Below are positions 21,323 to 35,799 of a stretch of 64,000 nt of DNA, piece by piece. This DNA is from Hyphochytrium catenoides (Eukaryota; Sar; Hyphochytriomycetes; Hyphochytriales; Hyphochytriaceae). The stretch is taken from NCBI GenBank assembly GCA_900088475.1, contig FLMG01001116.1, positions 1 through 64,000 of the forward strand, read 5' to 3'. How positions within the stretch are numbered: position 1 is the stretch's first letter; each line of letters opens with the position of its first letter. Position numbers and translations under genes: made by a program. The notes beneath the pieces are model-generated. The model was not told the origin of the DNA and ran no database searches. It saw only the letters and a program-made list of their open reading frames with translations.

Positions 21323-23566
21323 ATGGCACCACAATTTACGAGACTCTTACTTTTCTCTTCTGGCTTGACCGTTGGCTGCCTGGTTGATCCAGAGGACGGA
21401 ACTCCTAGTGTCATTCTACTAGAGGACACAGGTGTGAGCTATACCTATATTGATGCCACAGGCGAGATAACCCGAGGCCAGGTCCCCTATAAATGGAGTT
21501 TAGTACGTTATGCAGTGAGCCGCGCTGAGGAGTTCAGGAACACTTATGGGTGGAGGAGGGCGCCACTGTTATTTCGGGAGCGAAAGTATTCGTCTTCCAG
21601 TGAGCTTAGACTGCCGCAAGGCGAACAAGAAGCGGCAAAGGGAGGCATACCCCTGCTTTTCCGTTCCTTCCTAGAATGGCCAGCCTCACCAGAAGCATGC
21701 CGGCTACAGAACGACGGGAGCGTTGAACTGAACTCTGTTGACGGCGATGCTAAAGTAGTTCTTTCTCCTAACGGGAGGTATGTCAATTGCAGGGTACCTG
21801 TCAAGCTGTTGGACTATGACAATGTCCGGCAGAGACCCCAGGGTACATCCTCAGTACTATCCCTTCCTCAAGCCCGGCGCCACGAGGCTTACGCTAAGGT
21901 TGTTCACCAGATCTTCGAGGTCCATCGGCTGCCCCCGTGGCTTAAAGTGCCGTACTCCATTCTTCGTAGTGCTAAGCAAATGGAGTTATCTATGAACGCT
22001 GAGCAAGATGAGCTGCATCTGGATTCAGACGCTATCACTGTCAGTATACCCGTCGTGGACACTGCCACACTTCGACCCAGCTGGAGTTCCTGTGCAACCG
22101 AAGGCTTTGATAAGGGCCTGCAACCACAGGCTCTTCTCCACTTCTGTTTATCGACAGCTGCTTTGTCTGAGTTGGGCGCAAAGCAGGATCACAGTACCAC
22201 TTACTCTCTCTTCACTGAACAAGACCTCTGTCTTGATGTAGAATGGACGCCGGAGGCAACTTATAGGCTGTTCTACCAAAGAGAAACAGATTCACTCGTT
22301 GTAGATGTCAGTATACTATCCTGACTCAGCTGAAGGTGTCTTTTGTTGTGGAATTTGCCATTACCCAGTGGGATGGTTACGTTACTTCTGTCCCTTCTCC
22401 CTGTATCTCTGTCACTGTTACTAATGCCGTCTGTGTCAGATGTTTACGCACAAAGACCAAGCGTCGTACATCTTGGACGGAGACTTCATTGCTCACTATA
22501 CATGGCAGAACCAGGAGGATAACCCTCATACCATATTCGCAACTTGTGCAGTACCGCTCTACGCTCGAGATGGCGATATGAATGAGCTGTAAGCAGTATT
22601 TGGAGCCCACTTACAAGCACCAAGTGTTAAATGCTTTGCAGTGATTAAGAGCCTTCCCTATCCTGTCAAGTGTTCTAACCATCCACATATCGATCATAGA
22701 TACCCCCTTCAGGCCATGACGAGCCACTGCACGGATCTTAGGCAACAGTTCATTGCTGTTTGGAGACGGGCAAATGTAAGGTAGCCCTTCTCCTTATAAG
22801 ATGCGATATTCGCTGACCTCCTACTGGCGTGTAGAGTACTTCATTGAAAACTGGCCATCCTTCCACTCCACCACGGTTCGAGAAGGTCTGCCAGCAATCA
22901 AATGAGCTTGGTGAGTTCACAGCCTACAGCGACGGCAGAGTGCATGCATGCTTCTCGAACGGGGCGATTCTCCGTCTCCGACCAGATATGTCGGAGTTTG
23001 AGTTTATGGACGTGAGAGGGGACCTCTATCACTTCTCTACGAGTGATCCCATGTGGGCTAAGAGGTAAGAAGAGATCACCTGTCCAATATATGCAAGAGG
23101 TAGGATAGTGTAGCAGGATGTCAGGAGCTAAGTACACTGTATCAGTTACTTGACTAGCACACAGGAATTCGCAGAATGGGCGTTCTTGGGACCTGAAGAA
23201 CGAGAGGCGCACTATAAAGAGAAAGTGGCAAGAGAGGACTGTGTGGCTGCTCAATTGCAGCAAGTTCATGAGTTCCTGACTCTTCAAGGTCTGATTAGCC
23301 AAGCGAAAGGACAGGTAATCTAGCCGTCCTTTTCCTAGGTTCGTCTGGCGCAGGACGCCAGACCTTGGCAGTACCTCCTATTCTCATCCTTGTTTTGCTG
23401 TCGCTGACTTTCCCAGGGTGCAACGGCAGCCTCCTCGTTAATAGAAGAAGACAACGGGGGAGAAGATCCTGGGCCCCTCAATAATATTATAGACAGGACA
23501 GAATGTGAGAAGATACTCAAGCGAACGCAACAATTCATTCTAGAGGTGGATGCCACTCTAGATTAG
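21323..23566 (+). CDS. C5orf34 homologue
   Basis: Six exons (21323-22306, 22440-22588, 22700-22775, 22835-23064, 23158-23314, 23417-23566) keep phase and give 581 aa. The best marker is GEFTAYSDGRVHACFSNG (exon 4), matching the human C5orf34 pattern GRFLAYSDDKVHAIFLDG; other parts align in order: the N-terminal region (about 1-180), an IAHYTW-type strand, a helix before the last domain (LRQQFIAVWRRAN), LQGLISQAKG and a C-terminal helix (KRTQQFILEVDATLD). As I recall, this family is described by DUF4524 (N) and DUF4520 (C), with no established biochemical role. The start was set at the second of two overlapping ATGs because the first (21314) runs into a stop. The first intron uses a GTCAGT donor. 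The assignment is by eye but rests on several ordered matches. Confidence 0.82.
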
Positions 23567-26246
23567 AGATACGACATCTCTGTGTCTAGCATTAAGTGGC
23601 CAGCACGAGCGGCTCTACAATCAGACCTGGAGGGAGGCGCATACTGGTTCTCTCATAAGGTCAGGCGCTATTGTTAGGTTTCGTGAAGCCGAGATAAAGA
23701 TGCTGACTATAGATCTATAAGAAAAAGGAGAACAAGATTGGATTCTTCTCAGCCCCGTTACAGAATACGATAGGCTCCGTAAGAGCAAACGTCAACCTAC
23801 AAGCCTTGCAATGAAGTGAGGCCCTGCAAGAGGGACAAGACACTCCCAATCCTAGGTTCTTGTCCAGCGCGCTACCTCTCACCGGGAATCCCTACCCCTA
23901 TAATATATGTATGTATGTATACAGAAGGCCATTCCACATCTAACCACAGAACAAGAGAAGAATACTTTCCCCTTCAATCTCTATGCAAAGTTCAACTGGT
24001 GGGGCCTAGGCGGCTTACTATCTGTTCTCACAAGCCGCCAGCCATGCTTGACCTTGGCACAGAAGTCGCTGGCGCGGAAGCGAGGTTAGAACGATGGTCA
24101 CGCGAAAGGCAATGCTTTTCAAAATGTTGTTGTTTGGGAGTTCTTTGTTCTCCGGCGCGGCTGGGTAAGATGCCCCTACGTGCAGCTCGTCGCCCCTCAT
24201 CATCAGTCTCTTCCTTGTGTGACTTTAGCATAATAGATGATAGTCTCGCCTTGTGCCAATTAGTATAGGGAAACGCAGGTCCCTCACAGGTGGCGGCTTC
24301 CTGCGTAACTCGCCCACTCTCGTGCTTTGCGCTCTAAGACTGTTATTGCTGATATCACTCTCGTCACCTAGACCTACATTAAGGAGTAAGTTTGTTTGCG
24401 GTTGTGCCTTGGCGTTCCTTCGCTGTTATATTGTCATGATGGCTGCTGGCGGTGGAAGTACATAGGGATGAACACGTAACCATCGTGTACTACATTCTCA
24501 CTACCGGACGTCCCATTAATGCTATCTGTTGGTCGCAGGTCGGGGTTCAGAGGGGGTAGTATGGGCTGATGTTTACGGTGATGAACTTGAAGAGGCAGCA
24601 GCAGCAGAACCTTGAAGACTGTCACATCGAACTTTCATAAACGTACAGAATCATCACAATGGAACAAACTATGATGAATAGATCGGAAGAAGAATAGTAA
24701 GTTCTGAGCTTTTGAGAACAACGACAAAGAGAGGAGGCTGGTGGCGCCGCTGGCGGCGTGCTGCATGTTGTGCTGCATGTAATTGTCACTGTCCTGCAAC
24801 GCTCACGCCATATCTGTAGAGCTAAAGCAGCTGGAGCTCCTAGTTATTCGGCTGTTAGAACGACGGCCTGCGGTACGGCTGGCCAGCAGGCAACCAACTA
24901 AGAAACTAGGCGATCAACATCACCTCCACCTCCATCGCCGGCGTCGCCGGGGACTTGCACTGTAGTTCTACTACTGCTCTTCTACGGTGTTCTACTACCG
25001 TTTCTACAAATGACTAACGCAGTTTAAGGCTGTCGTTCAAGGAAGGGCAGGGCTACTGTACTGTCGGGGATGATGAACTAACCCAGAGTCCGAGGAAGTA
25101 CAACCTCAGAACCTCCACTGTACTATTTAGCATTCGGGTGTCTGATTTATATAACTGTTCAATCAATGAGTAAATCTCGGAGTATTGCTGTTGCTTTGTC
25201 TGTGCGTCCACAAACCCTCGACACCCACCCAGCCTAGCTATTGCTAATACAACTCACAAAACATGAAATATATTAGGAATATACCTATACAGCTTCTTGA
25301 TATTTAGCGTGTAAGTGTCCCACCCGTCCAAGGGGTCTGTACAAAAGTTGTGGCGTGATTGTTGGGTATGGGTACTTGCCCTCTCCCCCCTCCCCTTGAG
25401 GAGAAAGAAGACCGTGACGAGAGTCCAAACTCTGATCAAACTTTCTGACGGTACGACGGAAGTGGTAAGATTGAGACAGAGTGGGGTAAGAGATACAAAC
25501 TCAGTAACAGGTTTTCAAAAGGAGAAAACGGACCTGGTAGACAGAGTCATCTCATCCTTAATTTAGTTATCCTGTTGATCCGTGCTAGATATGAAGGTCA
25601 ACCACTTCTGATTGTTTACCAATAATACAGATATGAGACAGAGTCAAGAGAGAAGCACAGATGGAAAGAGGGCTAATTTAACCTAAGATAAAGAAGCGAG
25701 GGACCAGAAAGGCTCCAATAGCCGAAACAAGAGAAAGTGAGACACCAGACAGAGTCGGGAATCTTACATAAAAGATATGGCGAGACGCCCACAGAGATAT
25801 CGGCATGGTGAGGAAGAGAGAAGTGCCATACAAGAGACAGGGAGTATCCCAACAAGGTCATTACAGGCCAAATGAAGAGTAAAGGGAGGAGGAGAGGAGG
25901 AGGGGAAGGAGTTTGACCTTGTCCTCTCACACAGCAAACGATAGCAGACAAGAATAGCTCTTTTTGGATCTTTCTGCCTGAGTGTCGGTAGCTGCTTGCT
26001 GGGCTGTGAGCCAGAGACCCGATCATCAGAGTCTAGAAGACACGGAGATCGAGCGAGCAGGGCAGCACGAAGGGCCGGGTAAGTCTCTGACTCTTACCAG
26101 CTCATCCTCGTGTGGTTAATGAGGCAAAGTCACTAAACCAGCGCATAAGAGCATTGTAGGCAGAGCGAGGAGGCTTCAGATCTGTCAAGAGACAAGTTGT
26201 CACTGCTTACGTGCGCGTAATCTCCAACAACCACGGAGGTGAATAT
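23567..26246. other. Intergenic stretch, no supported gene
   Basis: About 2.7 kb. The frames present (up to 150 codons near 23816-24268) show no domain and mirror each other on both strands. A TTCTACTACCGTTT word at 24990-25003 also occurs at 5774-5787. About 25670-26050 is purine-rich. GGTAAGT near 26080 may be the donor of a 5' untranslated exon of the HPt gene at 26247. Confidence 0.45.
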
Positions 26247-27299
26247 ATGTTAGCCATGGACACGGGTCTTCCGGTCTTGGACCTGGAGGAAGCCCTGGAA
26301 CAGGTTAGCGTGAAGCACATTGCAGTGAAGCATGTCCTTCGTTGATAATAATGTCGGGCTTGTGTCATTAGTGTGGAGGGGACCAGGAGTTATTGGATGA
26401 GCTCCTAGTGGATCTGCTGAATGAGTCGGAGAAGCATTTGGATGTGATCAAGAAGAGTGCTCCAGCAAATCTCGATGTCCGTACTACCCCTTGTCTTTGG
26501 ATGTGTGTTTGTTTGGTGCTTTCTTTGTCTCTGTGTAGCTCTCTTCTTTCCCTTCCTCGTTTCTTTCCTCTCTCTGTTCGCCCCACACCCTCTTATTCCT
26601 AGAGTTTTTTCCTTGATTTCTATCTACCCTATCCGATAGCCCCCTTCTCTTCAAAACGTCAGCCTCATGCGGCGTTCCTATATAGGATATCGCCTTCCAC
26701 GCTCACTCTATCAAAGGCTCATCAGCAAACCTGATGGTTAAGCGGCTATCTGCAGCGGCTGCAGAACTGGAACTAGCTGGAAAGCAGAAGAATAGAACAT
26801 CAGATGAGGTGACGCGAATGATATGTAAGTCTCTCCGATTCTACCATTATTTCTCTTTTGTCCGCCTTCCTTTCTTTGGGTGTGTTTTTGTGATAAGACA
26901 GAGGGGGGAAGCTTGAGGAAAGTCAAAGTAGGGACGGGTCGGCGGCGTTCTCTTCTCTCGTGTGTGTGTGTGTGTGGGTGACAGAGAAGTTGAGAGATGG
27001 TTGCTTATGCTTGCTTAGCCAGGAAAAGAGCCTTAATCCTAGCTCTATCGCTACTTTCGTACGCATTCGCCCGTTCGGCCTTCTCCTTCTCTCTCTTCTT
27101 CCCTTTACCGCCCTGACAGCACGCACTTCACACTGATTGGAAAGCCTTTCCTATCGCCGTTGATAGCGTGTCCCTCTCTCCTTGTTGTTCCCCATGTCGA
27201 CTATCTTGGCACAATCCTCTAACTTGTCTCTTGGCAGCCACTGTGGAGCAGGAGTTGGAGAGATATCGATCACTCCTGGGAGAAAAGCAGCTTCTCTAG
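26247..27299 (+). CDS. Histidine phosphotransfer (HPt) protein
   Basis: Four exons (26247-26303, 26372-26476, 26686-26824, 27238-27299) keep phase and give 120 aa, the usual size of a free-standing HPt protein. Exon 2 encodes CGGDQELLDELLVDLLNESE, the first HPt helices; exon 3 encodes the core HAHSIKGSSANL, in which His61 is the expected phosphorylated residue and KGSSAN packs around it; then LSAAAAELELAGK, and a final helix (EQELERYRSLLGEK). In multistep phosphorelays such proteins carry phosphate from hybrid histidine kinases to response regulators. No kinase or regulator gene lies in this window, so its partners are elsewhere. The second intron uses a GTCCGT donor; a read-through would stop before the active-site exon. 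No frame for the whole protein exists without splicing, so simple ORF calling misses it. Confidence 0.88.
26960..26976 (+). repeat. (GT)8 microsatellite in HPt intron 3
   Basis: An uninterrupted GT run inside the 413-nt third intron of the HPt gene. Simple-sequence repeat. Confidence 0.9.
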
Positions 27300-27484
27300 T
27301 GAGAGATAAAGAGAGACGACAGAACGGCAATTAATCGTTGTAATTTATTACTTTCTACCACGTGAACCGTGATGTCATATATATCATGGCAACTCCCACT
27401 CTACTCATATATCACGCGTGCTTACAGGCGGGCGGCTAAAAGACTGAGAAAATAGCATCACCGCTTCGTTGTTTGATCGGTGTC

Positions 27485-30580
<3,096 letters not shown>

Positions 30581-30677
30581 GATGCTGATAAGTATCTGTA
30601 AAAGTTAGGCTGTACGCTACCGTATCAAAGAAGATAGAAGTCTCTGCCAATTCTTCAGTCACAGAGATTTCTGTAGG

Positions 30678-31159
30678 ATGAACTCTGAGCTGAGATCTGA
30701 GAAGTTAGAAACAGAGACTCGAAGCTTCAAAATTGGCAGTGAGCCCGAACAGTCAGAGGATGTGCTGTGGTTGTGGAGGCAGGTAAACCCTAACAATCCT
30801 AGTACTGTAGTACAAAGAGGGAGAGGGGAAGCGAGCTGTCGGGTGGATGTTCTTCGTCTGAGATAGTGGATTCCTTGGTTTGTGGGCCACAGCACCACAG
30901 TGGCGGTATTTAGAATCATGGGCACCGGATCAGACATCCATAGGAATATGGCCTTTGTGTGAAGAGGGTCAAGATTCAAATCAAGAGTAGATTACGGCCA
31001 TATCAGGAATATGAGTTTCGCTGTGCGCTGTAAGATAGGAGGAGAGTATGGGTGGACTTTGAAATTGGAATATTACGATCCGTTGCCAAGAATCCGAGGT
31101 CCAAAGCAAGCCACTGTAGCGAATGGAATTTTACGTTACGAAAGTGTACAATACGTTGA
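30678..31159 (+). CDS. Small predicted protein, unrecognised
   Basis: A three-exon model (30678-30782, 30944-31029, 31120-31159) with GT-AG ends and matching phases gives 76 aa: an acidic N-terminus (LRSEKLETETRSFK, LWLWRQ) and a basic, aromatic middle (CVKRVKIQIKSRLRPYQEYEF). I do not recognise it. Support is indirect: it sits divergently 97 bp from the helicase start and would end 27 bp before the end of the convergent gene at 31186, filling an otherwise empty gap. The last acceptor lacks a good pyrimidine tract, so the final exon is the weakest part. Confidence 0.33.
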
Positions 31160-31185
31160 GGGTGCTTCCCTTGATAATCAACCAG

Positions 31186-32381
31186 CTAGTAGTAGTGATA
31201 ATCCTTAAAGGGCGTTGAGGTTGGTGGTCGGCTATCTGTCTCTCCAAAGGCAGAGGAGTGCCAGCTTGAGACTTCAGACCGCACGGTGATGCCTCCATCC
31301 AGAAGCTCTCTTTCTTCTCTCGAGACCACGTCACGCAGCTCCCTAAGCAATACAGCTTTCTCCTGTATGAGGGAAAGAACGTCAATCTTATGTTTCCAGC
31401 AGGTCCTCTTCCCTTCCTCAGAACTGACCCGGAGCAATTCTATTCTTCCGCGACTTCTGCTATCCTTCTTGTTGAGGTTTAGGCGAGGAATAGCAGTGCT
31501 CGTGTTGAGTTTACTCATTGCCCCTACGGAGCTGGCGCGTAGCCACTCGTCTTTGTTGTAAACTTCAGTAAGAAAAGCCTACCCGATACGTCGCGGACAG
31601 AGTGGTAAGCGGGCAGAAGTCACCTAAATAACAGATCGCTCGACAAAGACGTACCAGACTTTGCGAAGTTAGAGTGCGGTCACCGCCGCGCTTACTCCCT
31701 AAGGGTGAGACCGATGAGGAAGGTAGTTCCCCTCTTGGTCGAGTCTCCGGTAACGTTGGCAGCATTGGTTGTCGCTCTTGTCCACTTCTCTTCTCTCTCA
31801 ATGGCGTTGTCGCTGGCTCGATAGTCAGCGCTAGGAGGTTCCCAAACTACCGAGCAATGGCCGGTGCCCTTACCTTTCTCAACTCGTGGAGGGAAAGGCT
31901 GGTGCTTTGCGTGCTCCAAGATCAGACTTTGTTCCTGTGCTAGCCTCTCTATCCGCTCCTTTTCTTTTTGTCGGTCGAGTGCGAACTGCTGTTCCAGACG
32001 CTTTCGTTGCTCACTCGCAGCGTTGGCTAAGAGTTTTGCGCGACTCTCTTCTTTTCCAATGCTCTCCTTCAGGACCTGGTGATGTAAGTGGGGTGAGATG
32101 GCTTGCGTATTATCAATCAATTAAAGCCATGATCTAGTTACCTCTATCAAATGGTCATCCTGCCTCTTTTTGAGTTTTTCAAGAGCCCTCGATTGACGAG
32201 GAGCTAAGGCTTTGACTGAGCTGGCGAACGCAGCTATGACAAGAAGAGTAAAGAACACACCTGAAGTGGTAGAAGCCTTAAGATCCGCGGCATTGGAATT
32301 GATAGAATTATACTTCGAGGTTGCTGCTGTACTCGCTGTCGACGATAAAGGGGCTGCTCTAATGGCCGCTGCCTCATTCAT
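31186..32381 (-). CDS. Membrane-anchored coiled-coil protein
   Basis: Exons 32381-32142, 32075-31696, 31658-31655 and 31578-31186 join in phase to 338 aa. Residues 1-35 are Ala/Ser/Asn-rich; a hydrophobic segment follows (GVFFTLLVIAAFASSVKAL, about 38-56); then a long basic/acidic coiled coil (LEKLKKRQDDHLIE, EEQ-type repeats to about residue 130) and a second coil near the end (IDVLSLIQEKAVLLRELRDVVSREE). The odd feature is the third exon of only four bases (TCTG). Without it the second exon (ending in phase 2 at a GTAAGC donor) cannot be joined to the last one in frame; with it, both donors (GTAAGC, GTACGT) are strong and the frame is restored. An alternative is a weak GTCTCA donor joined to a GAAG acceptor. 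The start is the first ATG of the first exon frame. I do not recognise the family. Confidence 0.66.
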
Positions 32382-33192
32382 GCTGGTCAAAGGATTGCTG
32401 TGAAGCGCACCTCGTCCTGAGTGTGGTCGGGCATAACCACCTTTTCCTGGACTATCGGAAGTTAGGTTTAGGGAGTATATGAAGCCCACAGAATCGTTGG
32501 CTCTATGTCCGAATATTCATCATCGCATCACTCTCATGCAATCTGCTTTAGGTAGAGTAATTGACCAGGTCCGCCTCACAACTAAATCTTCTTGGCGTTG
32601 AACGCTGAGAGACTCCCCACTTCTCTCTGACAACAGAACTTTTCATAGTGGCAATGTCGGAGAGAAAGAGAGAGGGTCGAGAAGACTCCTGGAGTGTGAT
32701 TGGTGGAGCTCGTCCGCTGGATAGTCTGGTCCCACGCCGTCCATCATCGTGCTCATTGAAGGCGATTGCTAGCAGTGAGAGAGGATGAACAGTTGTTGAA
32801 TGAATGAGAGTAGGGAAGTCAGAAGTCCGTTATTGTCCTAGCCTGGTCATTATGCAGCATACTTAGTAGCTTTATTATAGATGTGACGTTTTGATTCTGG
32901 ATTAGACCGATCAAGGGGATGATAGTGTGAGTTGCAAAATAAGGAGGTTATTGATTTTGGCGGGAGTTCTTCATACAGAGCTTTTGCTGAGTCCTTGAGC
33001 TTTTCTCAGCTCGTCATCAACAGGTAATTGCACTGGAGTTAGTGTGGTATGCTACGGAAGAGAGCCGATCTGTTCGAAGAGCTACTTTTAGGCATGATCA
33101 GCCAATCCATGTGAGAAAAGAAGACATTCAGGGCAATAACAACTGTCGCGCTGGCCTCAGGACAAACACGGTTGTTTAAGGCATTAGGAAGC
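32382..33192. other. Divergent intergenic region
   Basis: About 810 bp between the coiled-coil gene (minus) and the RNase H2C gene (plus). No supported gene. It should hold both promoters; CATCAACAG|GTAATT near 33023 could be the donor of a 5' untranslated exon of the plus-strand gene. Confidence 0.5.
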
Positions 33193-33765
33193 ATGATCAC
33201 CCCAACGATCGCTATAGATTACGAAGCAAAACAAGATGACAAACTAGTGATGCACCGATTGCCATGCACAGTTAATTTCAGCGGCAGCGCAAATGTGGAC
33301 ATGTATTTTCATCCTGAACGGGACCAACATCAATCTGAAGATAGAACGAAGCTTTACTGTCAATTTAGAGGCCGATTATTGGAAGGCGAGCTAATGCAGC
33401 TGCCCTCAGATGTAGAAGGTAAGCGGAGAAACCTCACAGCGCTATACTCTGCTGAAGCTCTGACTAGGTCTGATTCTTGCAGGTTTTGTTTTCCGCGAAG
33501 AAGATGCGCAGGAAGCTAACGGCCTCTCTAGACAGTGGCTGGCAGAGAGGCAGTTTAAGCAAATAGTTGAATGGCAAGTGCTACATTCCAGGCTAGCTCA
33601 CTCAGGCCTAACATTCTATTTGGTCCTCACCGTAGGAAGCATGACGAGCCCCCATCAGACTCAGACGTTGTTGCTAAGAGTTTGTTATGGTTAGAGATCT
33701 CCAAAGCGGTAGGTTCTGACCTTCCTTTTAGCCTGAAATTCATGACTCAATGCTATTGCTCCTAG
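33193..33765 (+). CDS. RNASEH2C: Ribonuclease H2 subunit C
   Basis: Three exons (33193-33418, 33483-33577, 33640-33765) give 148 aa; the human protein has 164. The conserved pieces are the strand after LPC (LPCTVNFSGSANVDMYFHP), the core FRGRLLEGELMQLP followed by VEGFVFREED across the first intron, and the C-terminal SDVVAKSLLWLEISKA, which matches the human ...KVRGALTWPSLAAAI region. RNase H2 removes single ribonucleotides and RNA-DNA hybrids; subunits B and C wrap around each other and hold the catalytic subunit A. The ATG chosen is the first in frame. An alternative last intron (33709-33784) would give a longer tail ending at 33904, but that tail would overlap the coding part of the convergent gene on the other strand, so I prefer the shorter form. 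Confidence 0.87.
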
Positions 33766-33825
33766 CTGCATCTCTAATCCTCAGCACCGCAACGACCCAG
33801 CGTCGTTACGAGACATGAACAAGAT

Positions 33826-35799
33826 CTATATCCGAAAAGCAGAAGCTTCGTTATGGGCAGTCTGGTCCTCAGCTGTTTTTATGGGGATGTCAAGAGACTT
33901 TTGAAGCCATGTCCTGGCCTCTTCTTTGTTGTTCAGCTTCTGATACACCTGATACATATATGTTGGTAACTGAAGTCTTATATTCGTAGGCTCCACAAGA
34001 GCGCTTCGTACTTACCTTCGCAATCATCAATGAGTTCATCTTCCATGAACCTGGTTTAAGTCGTTCTACCACGCCCATAGCCAGGACTTAGCGCGCTCAT
34101 ACTGTCGAAGCGCCTTTCACATAATTGTTCCTTACCTGAGTTCAAGAAGTGTTGCAGGGCCTCTTCATAGGTAGCTTCAGGTGGCGCACCAAATAGGGCT
34201 GCGGCGGCTCTCTTTTCAATCCAAGTCATCCTTGAGCATTATCATTGTGCATGTAAGGACAATCCGCCAACACTTTAACTCGGTAAAATAAGAGAACCCT
34301 ACCCGGCCAGGGCCCAGCACCATCTTCCAAGAATGTGATGTGAAGCAGGATCTGTGGGATCCAGCTCAATTGCCCTCAGCACAGCTTCCTGTTATACGAA
34401 CTCAGAACTCCATCGACAAGAGCAAAAGAGAGAGAGGGAAACAAACCTTGATTTTGAAAGCATTAGATATTTTTTCCTTGGTAGGGAGAAAATCTGAGGT
34501 CGTCCTATGCAGAGCGTTAGGGGCGTATCCATCACCAGCAACAACAATAAGGTTAAAGGGACCCAATCGGAACTCCATAGCAAAGAGTAACCTACCCAAG
34601 CGTTATTGCCTTCCATTTATGTCCAGCTGCGCAAGTGCTATCAGCCTCAATGGCTTTCTCCGCATACTCCAGGGCCTATTGGGCAAGAATAAGCTCGCTG
34701 CACATGTCATCACTATAGATTGACTTACACTGTAGTGCATGTTCTTCTTTTCCCCAGGATCTTGCTGCAGCTCCGCAACCTCATAAGTAGCGCGGGATAG
34801 ACGCCATAGCTACGTAGGTCGGCGTCTAATGTCACTCGAGATCATAGACCTGGACTGCTGGAAAACTACGTGCCTTACCACTTCTGCATTCCCAGACTGT
34901 CGTCTGTCCTCCTCCTTTAAGAAGGTGTAAAGTTCAGTGAACTTCTTGTCATCATACATCTGGTCCGCGCCTTTCAGAGACTCTGGGATCTCTCTCGGAG
35001 CTGGTGCAACTTCCAACGCTCGTTGGCGGACCCCATGCGGGGCAGGAAGAAAGTCGGGCGATGGCCCCTTAGGAACCTTCTGCGCCGGCTTAAGTGGTTC
35101 AACCTCTACTACCGGTGAAAGAAGCCTTTCAACCTCCTCCCTATGAGAAATCAGGCCTGGGATCGTCCCTATAGGCAAGATATTAGAAATGGAAGTAAGT
35201 AACGATCCTCTCAGAGATGCAGACCTGTAATAAGCCCCATTGCAATGTAGACTAGAGGCCAGAAAATTCTGACATCAGCCAACTCCCCTTCCTCCCCGCT
35301 TGCGTAGAAAAGTATGGTGGCTACGCTTAAGACAAGCGCAAGAATCACGACGCCTATGGTGGCAACGAACTGCAGCAGAGTTGTTAGTTATCTATCGAAG
35401 CTTCAATGGACGAGTGAGGATACCCTTACCACCTGGCCAGCTACGAAGGAGGTCAACTCTTGACGCGCCTGCTTGGCGGATATGTTAAACAAGGGTAAGA
35501 AACAAGCATATTTATTTGAGACCTACCTGGCTGAGACCCTCCACGACTGCCCCTGTAGATAGGGTTGCCGCTGCGGCTTCAACCGCTTCTTCGGGCCTGG
35601 ATGCCTGACTTGAGCCAGCCTCCTGAGATCGGGGCGTTCCCTCGCCCCTGTCAAGGCTTTCAGCTCGACGCCGTCGACGCCTTCGGGAAGTTCGTCTCTC
35701 GTCGTTACGTGTAGATAAATAGTAGGCTCCTCCGGCAACAACCACCGCACCCGCTGCGGCAAGGGCGAACCAGAGAGCCCTTGGACCTCCGATAGCCAT
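33826..35799 (-). CDS. RMDN (FAM82) family protein, regulator of microtubule dynamics type
   Basis: Eleven exons (35799-35527, 35468-35430, 35369-35225, 35168-34879, 34809-34729, 34675-34596, 34504-34447, 34388-34303, 34230-34136, 34065-34016, 33948-33826) all keep phase and give 439 aa. The C-terminal half is a TPR-like helical domain with the family's signature order: [98 protein letters not shown] and [12 protein letters not shown]. The N-terminus has a membrane helix ([21 protein letters not shown], about 8-28) and a basic patch ([11 protein letters not shown]). Exon 3 adds a second hydrophobic helix ([21 protein letters not shown], about 106-126), which the animal proteins I know lack. 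Animal RMDN3 sits on the mitochondrial outer membrane and tethers it to the ER; a similar place is likely here but inferred. The gene end lies 61 bp from the RNase H2C stop. Confidence 0.93.
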
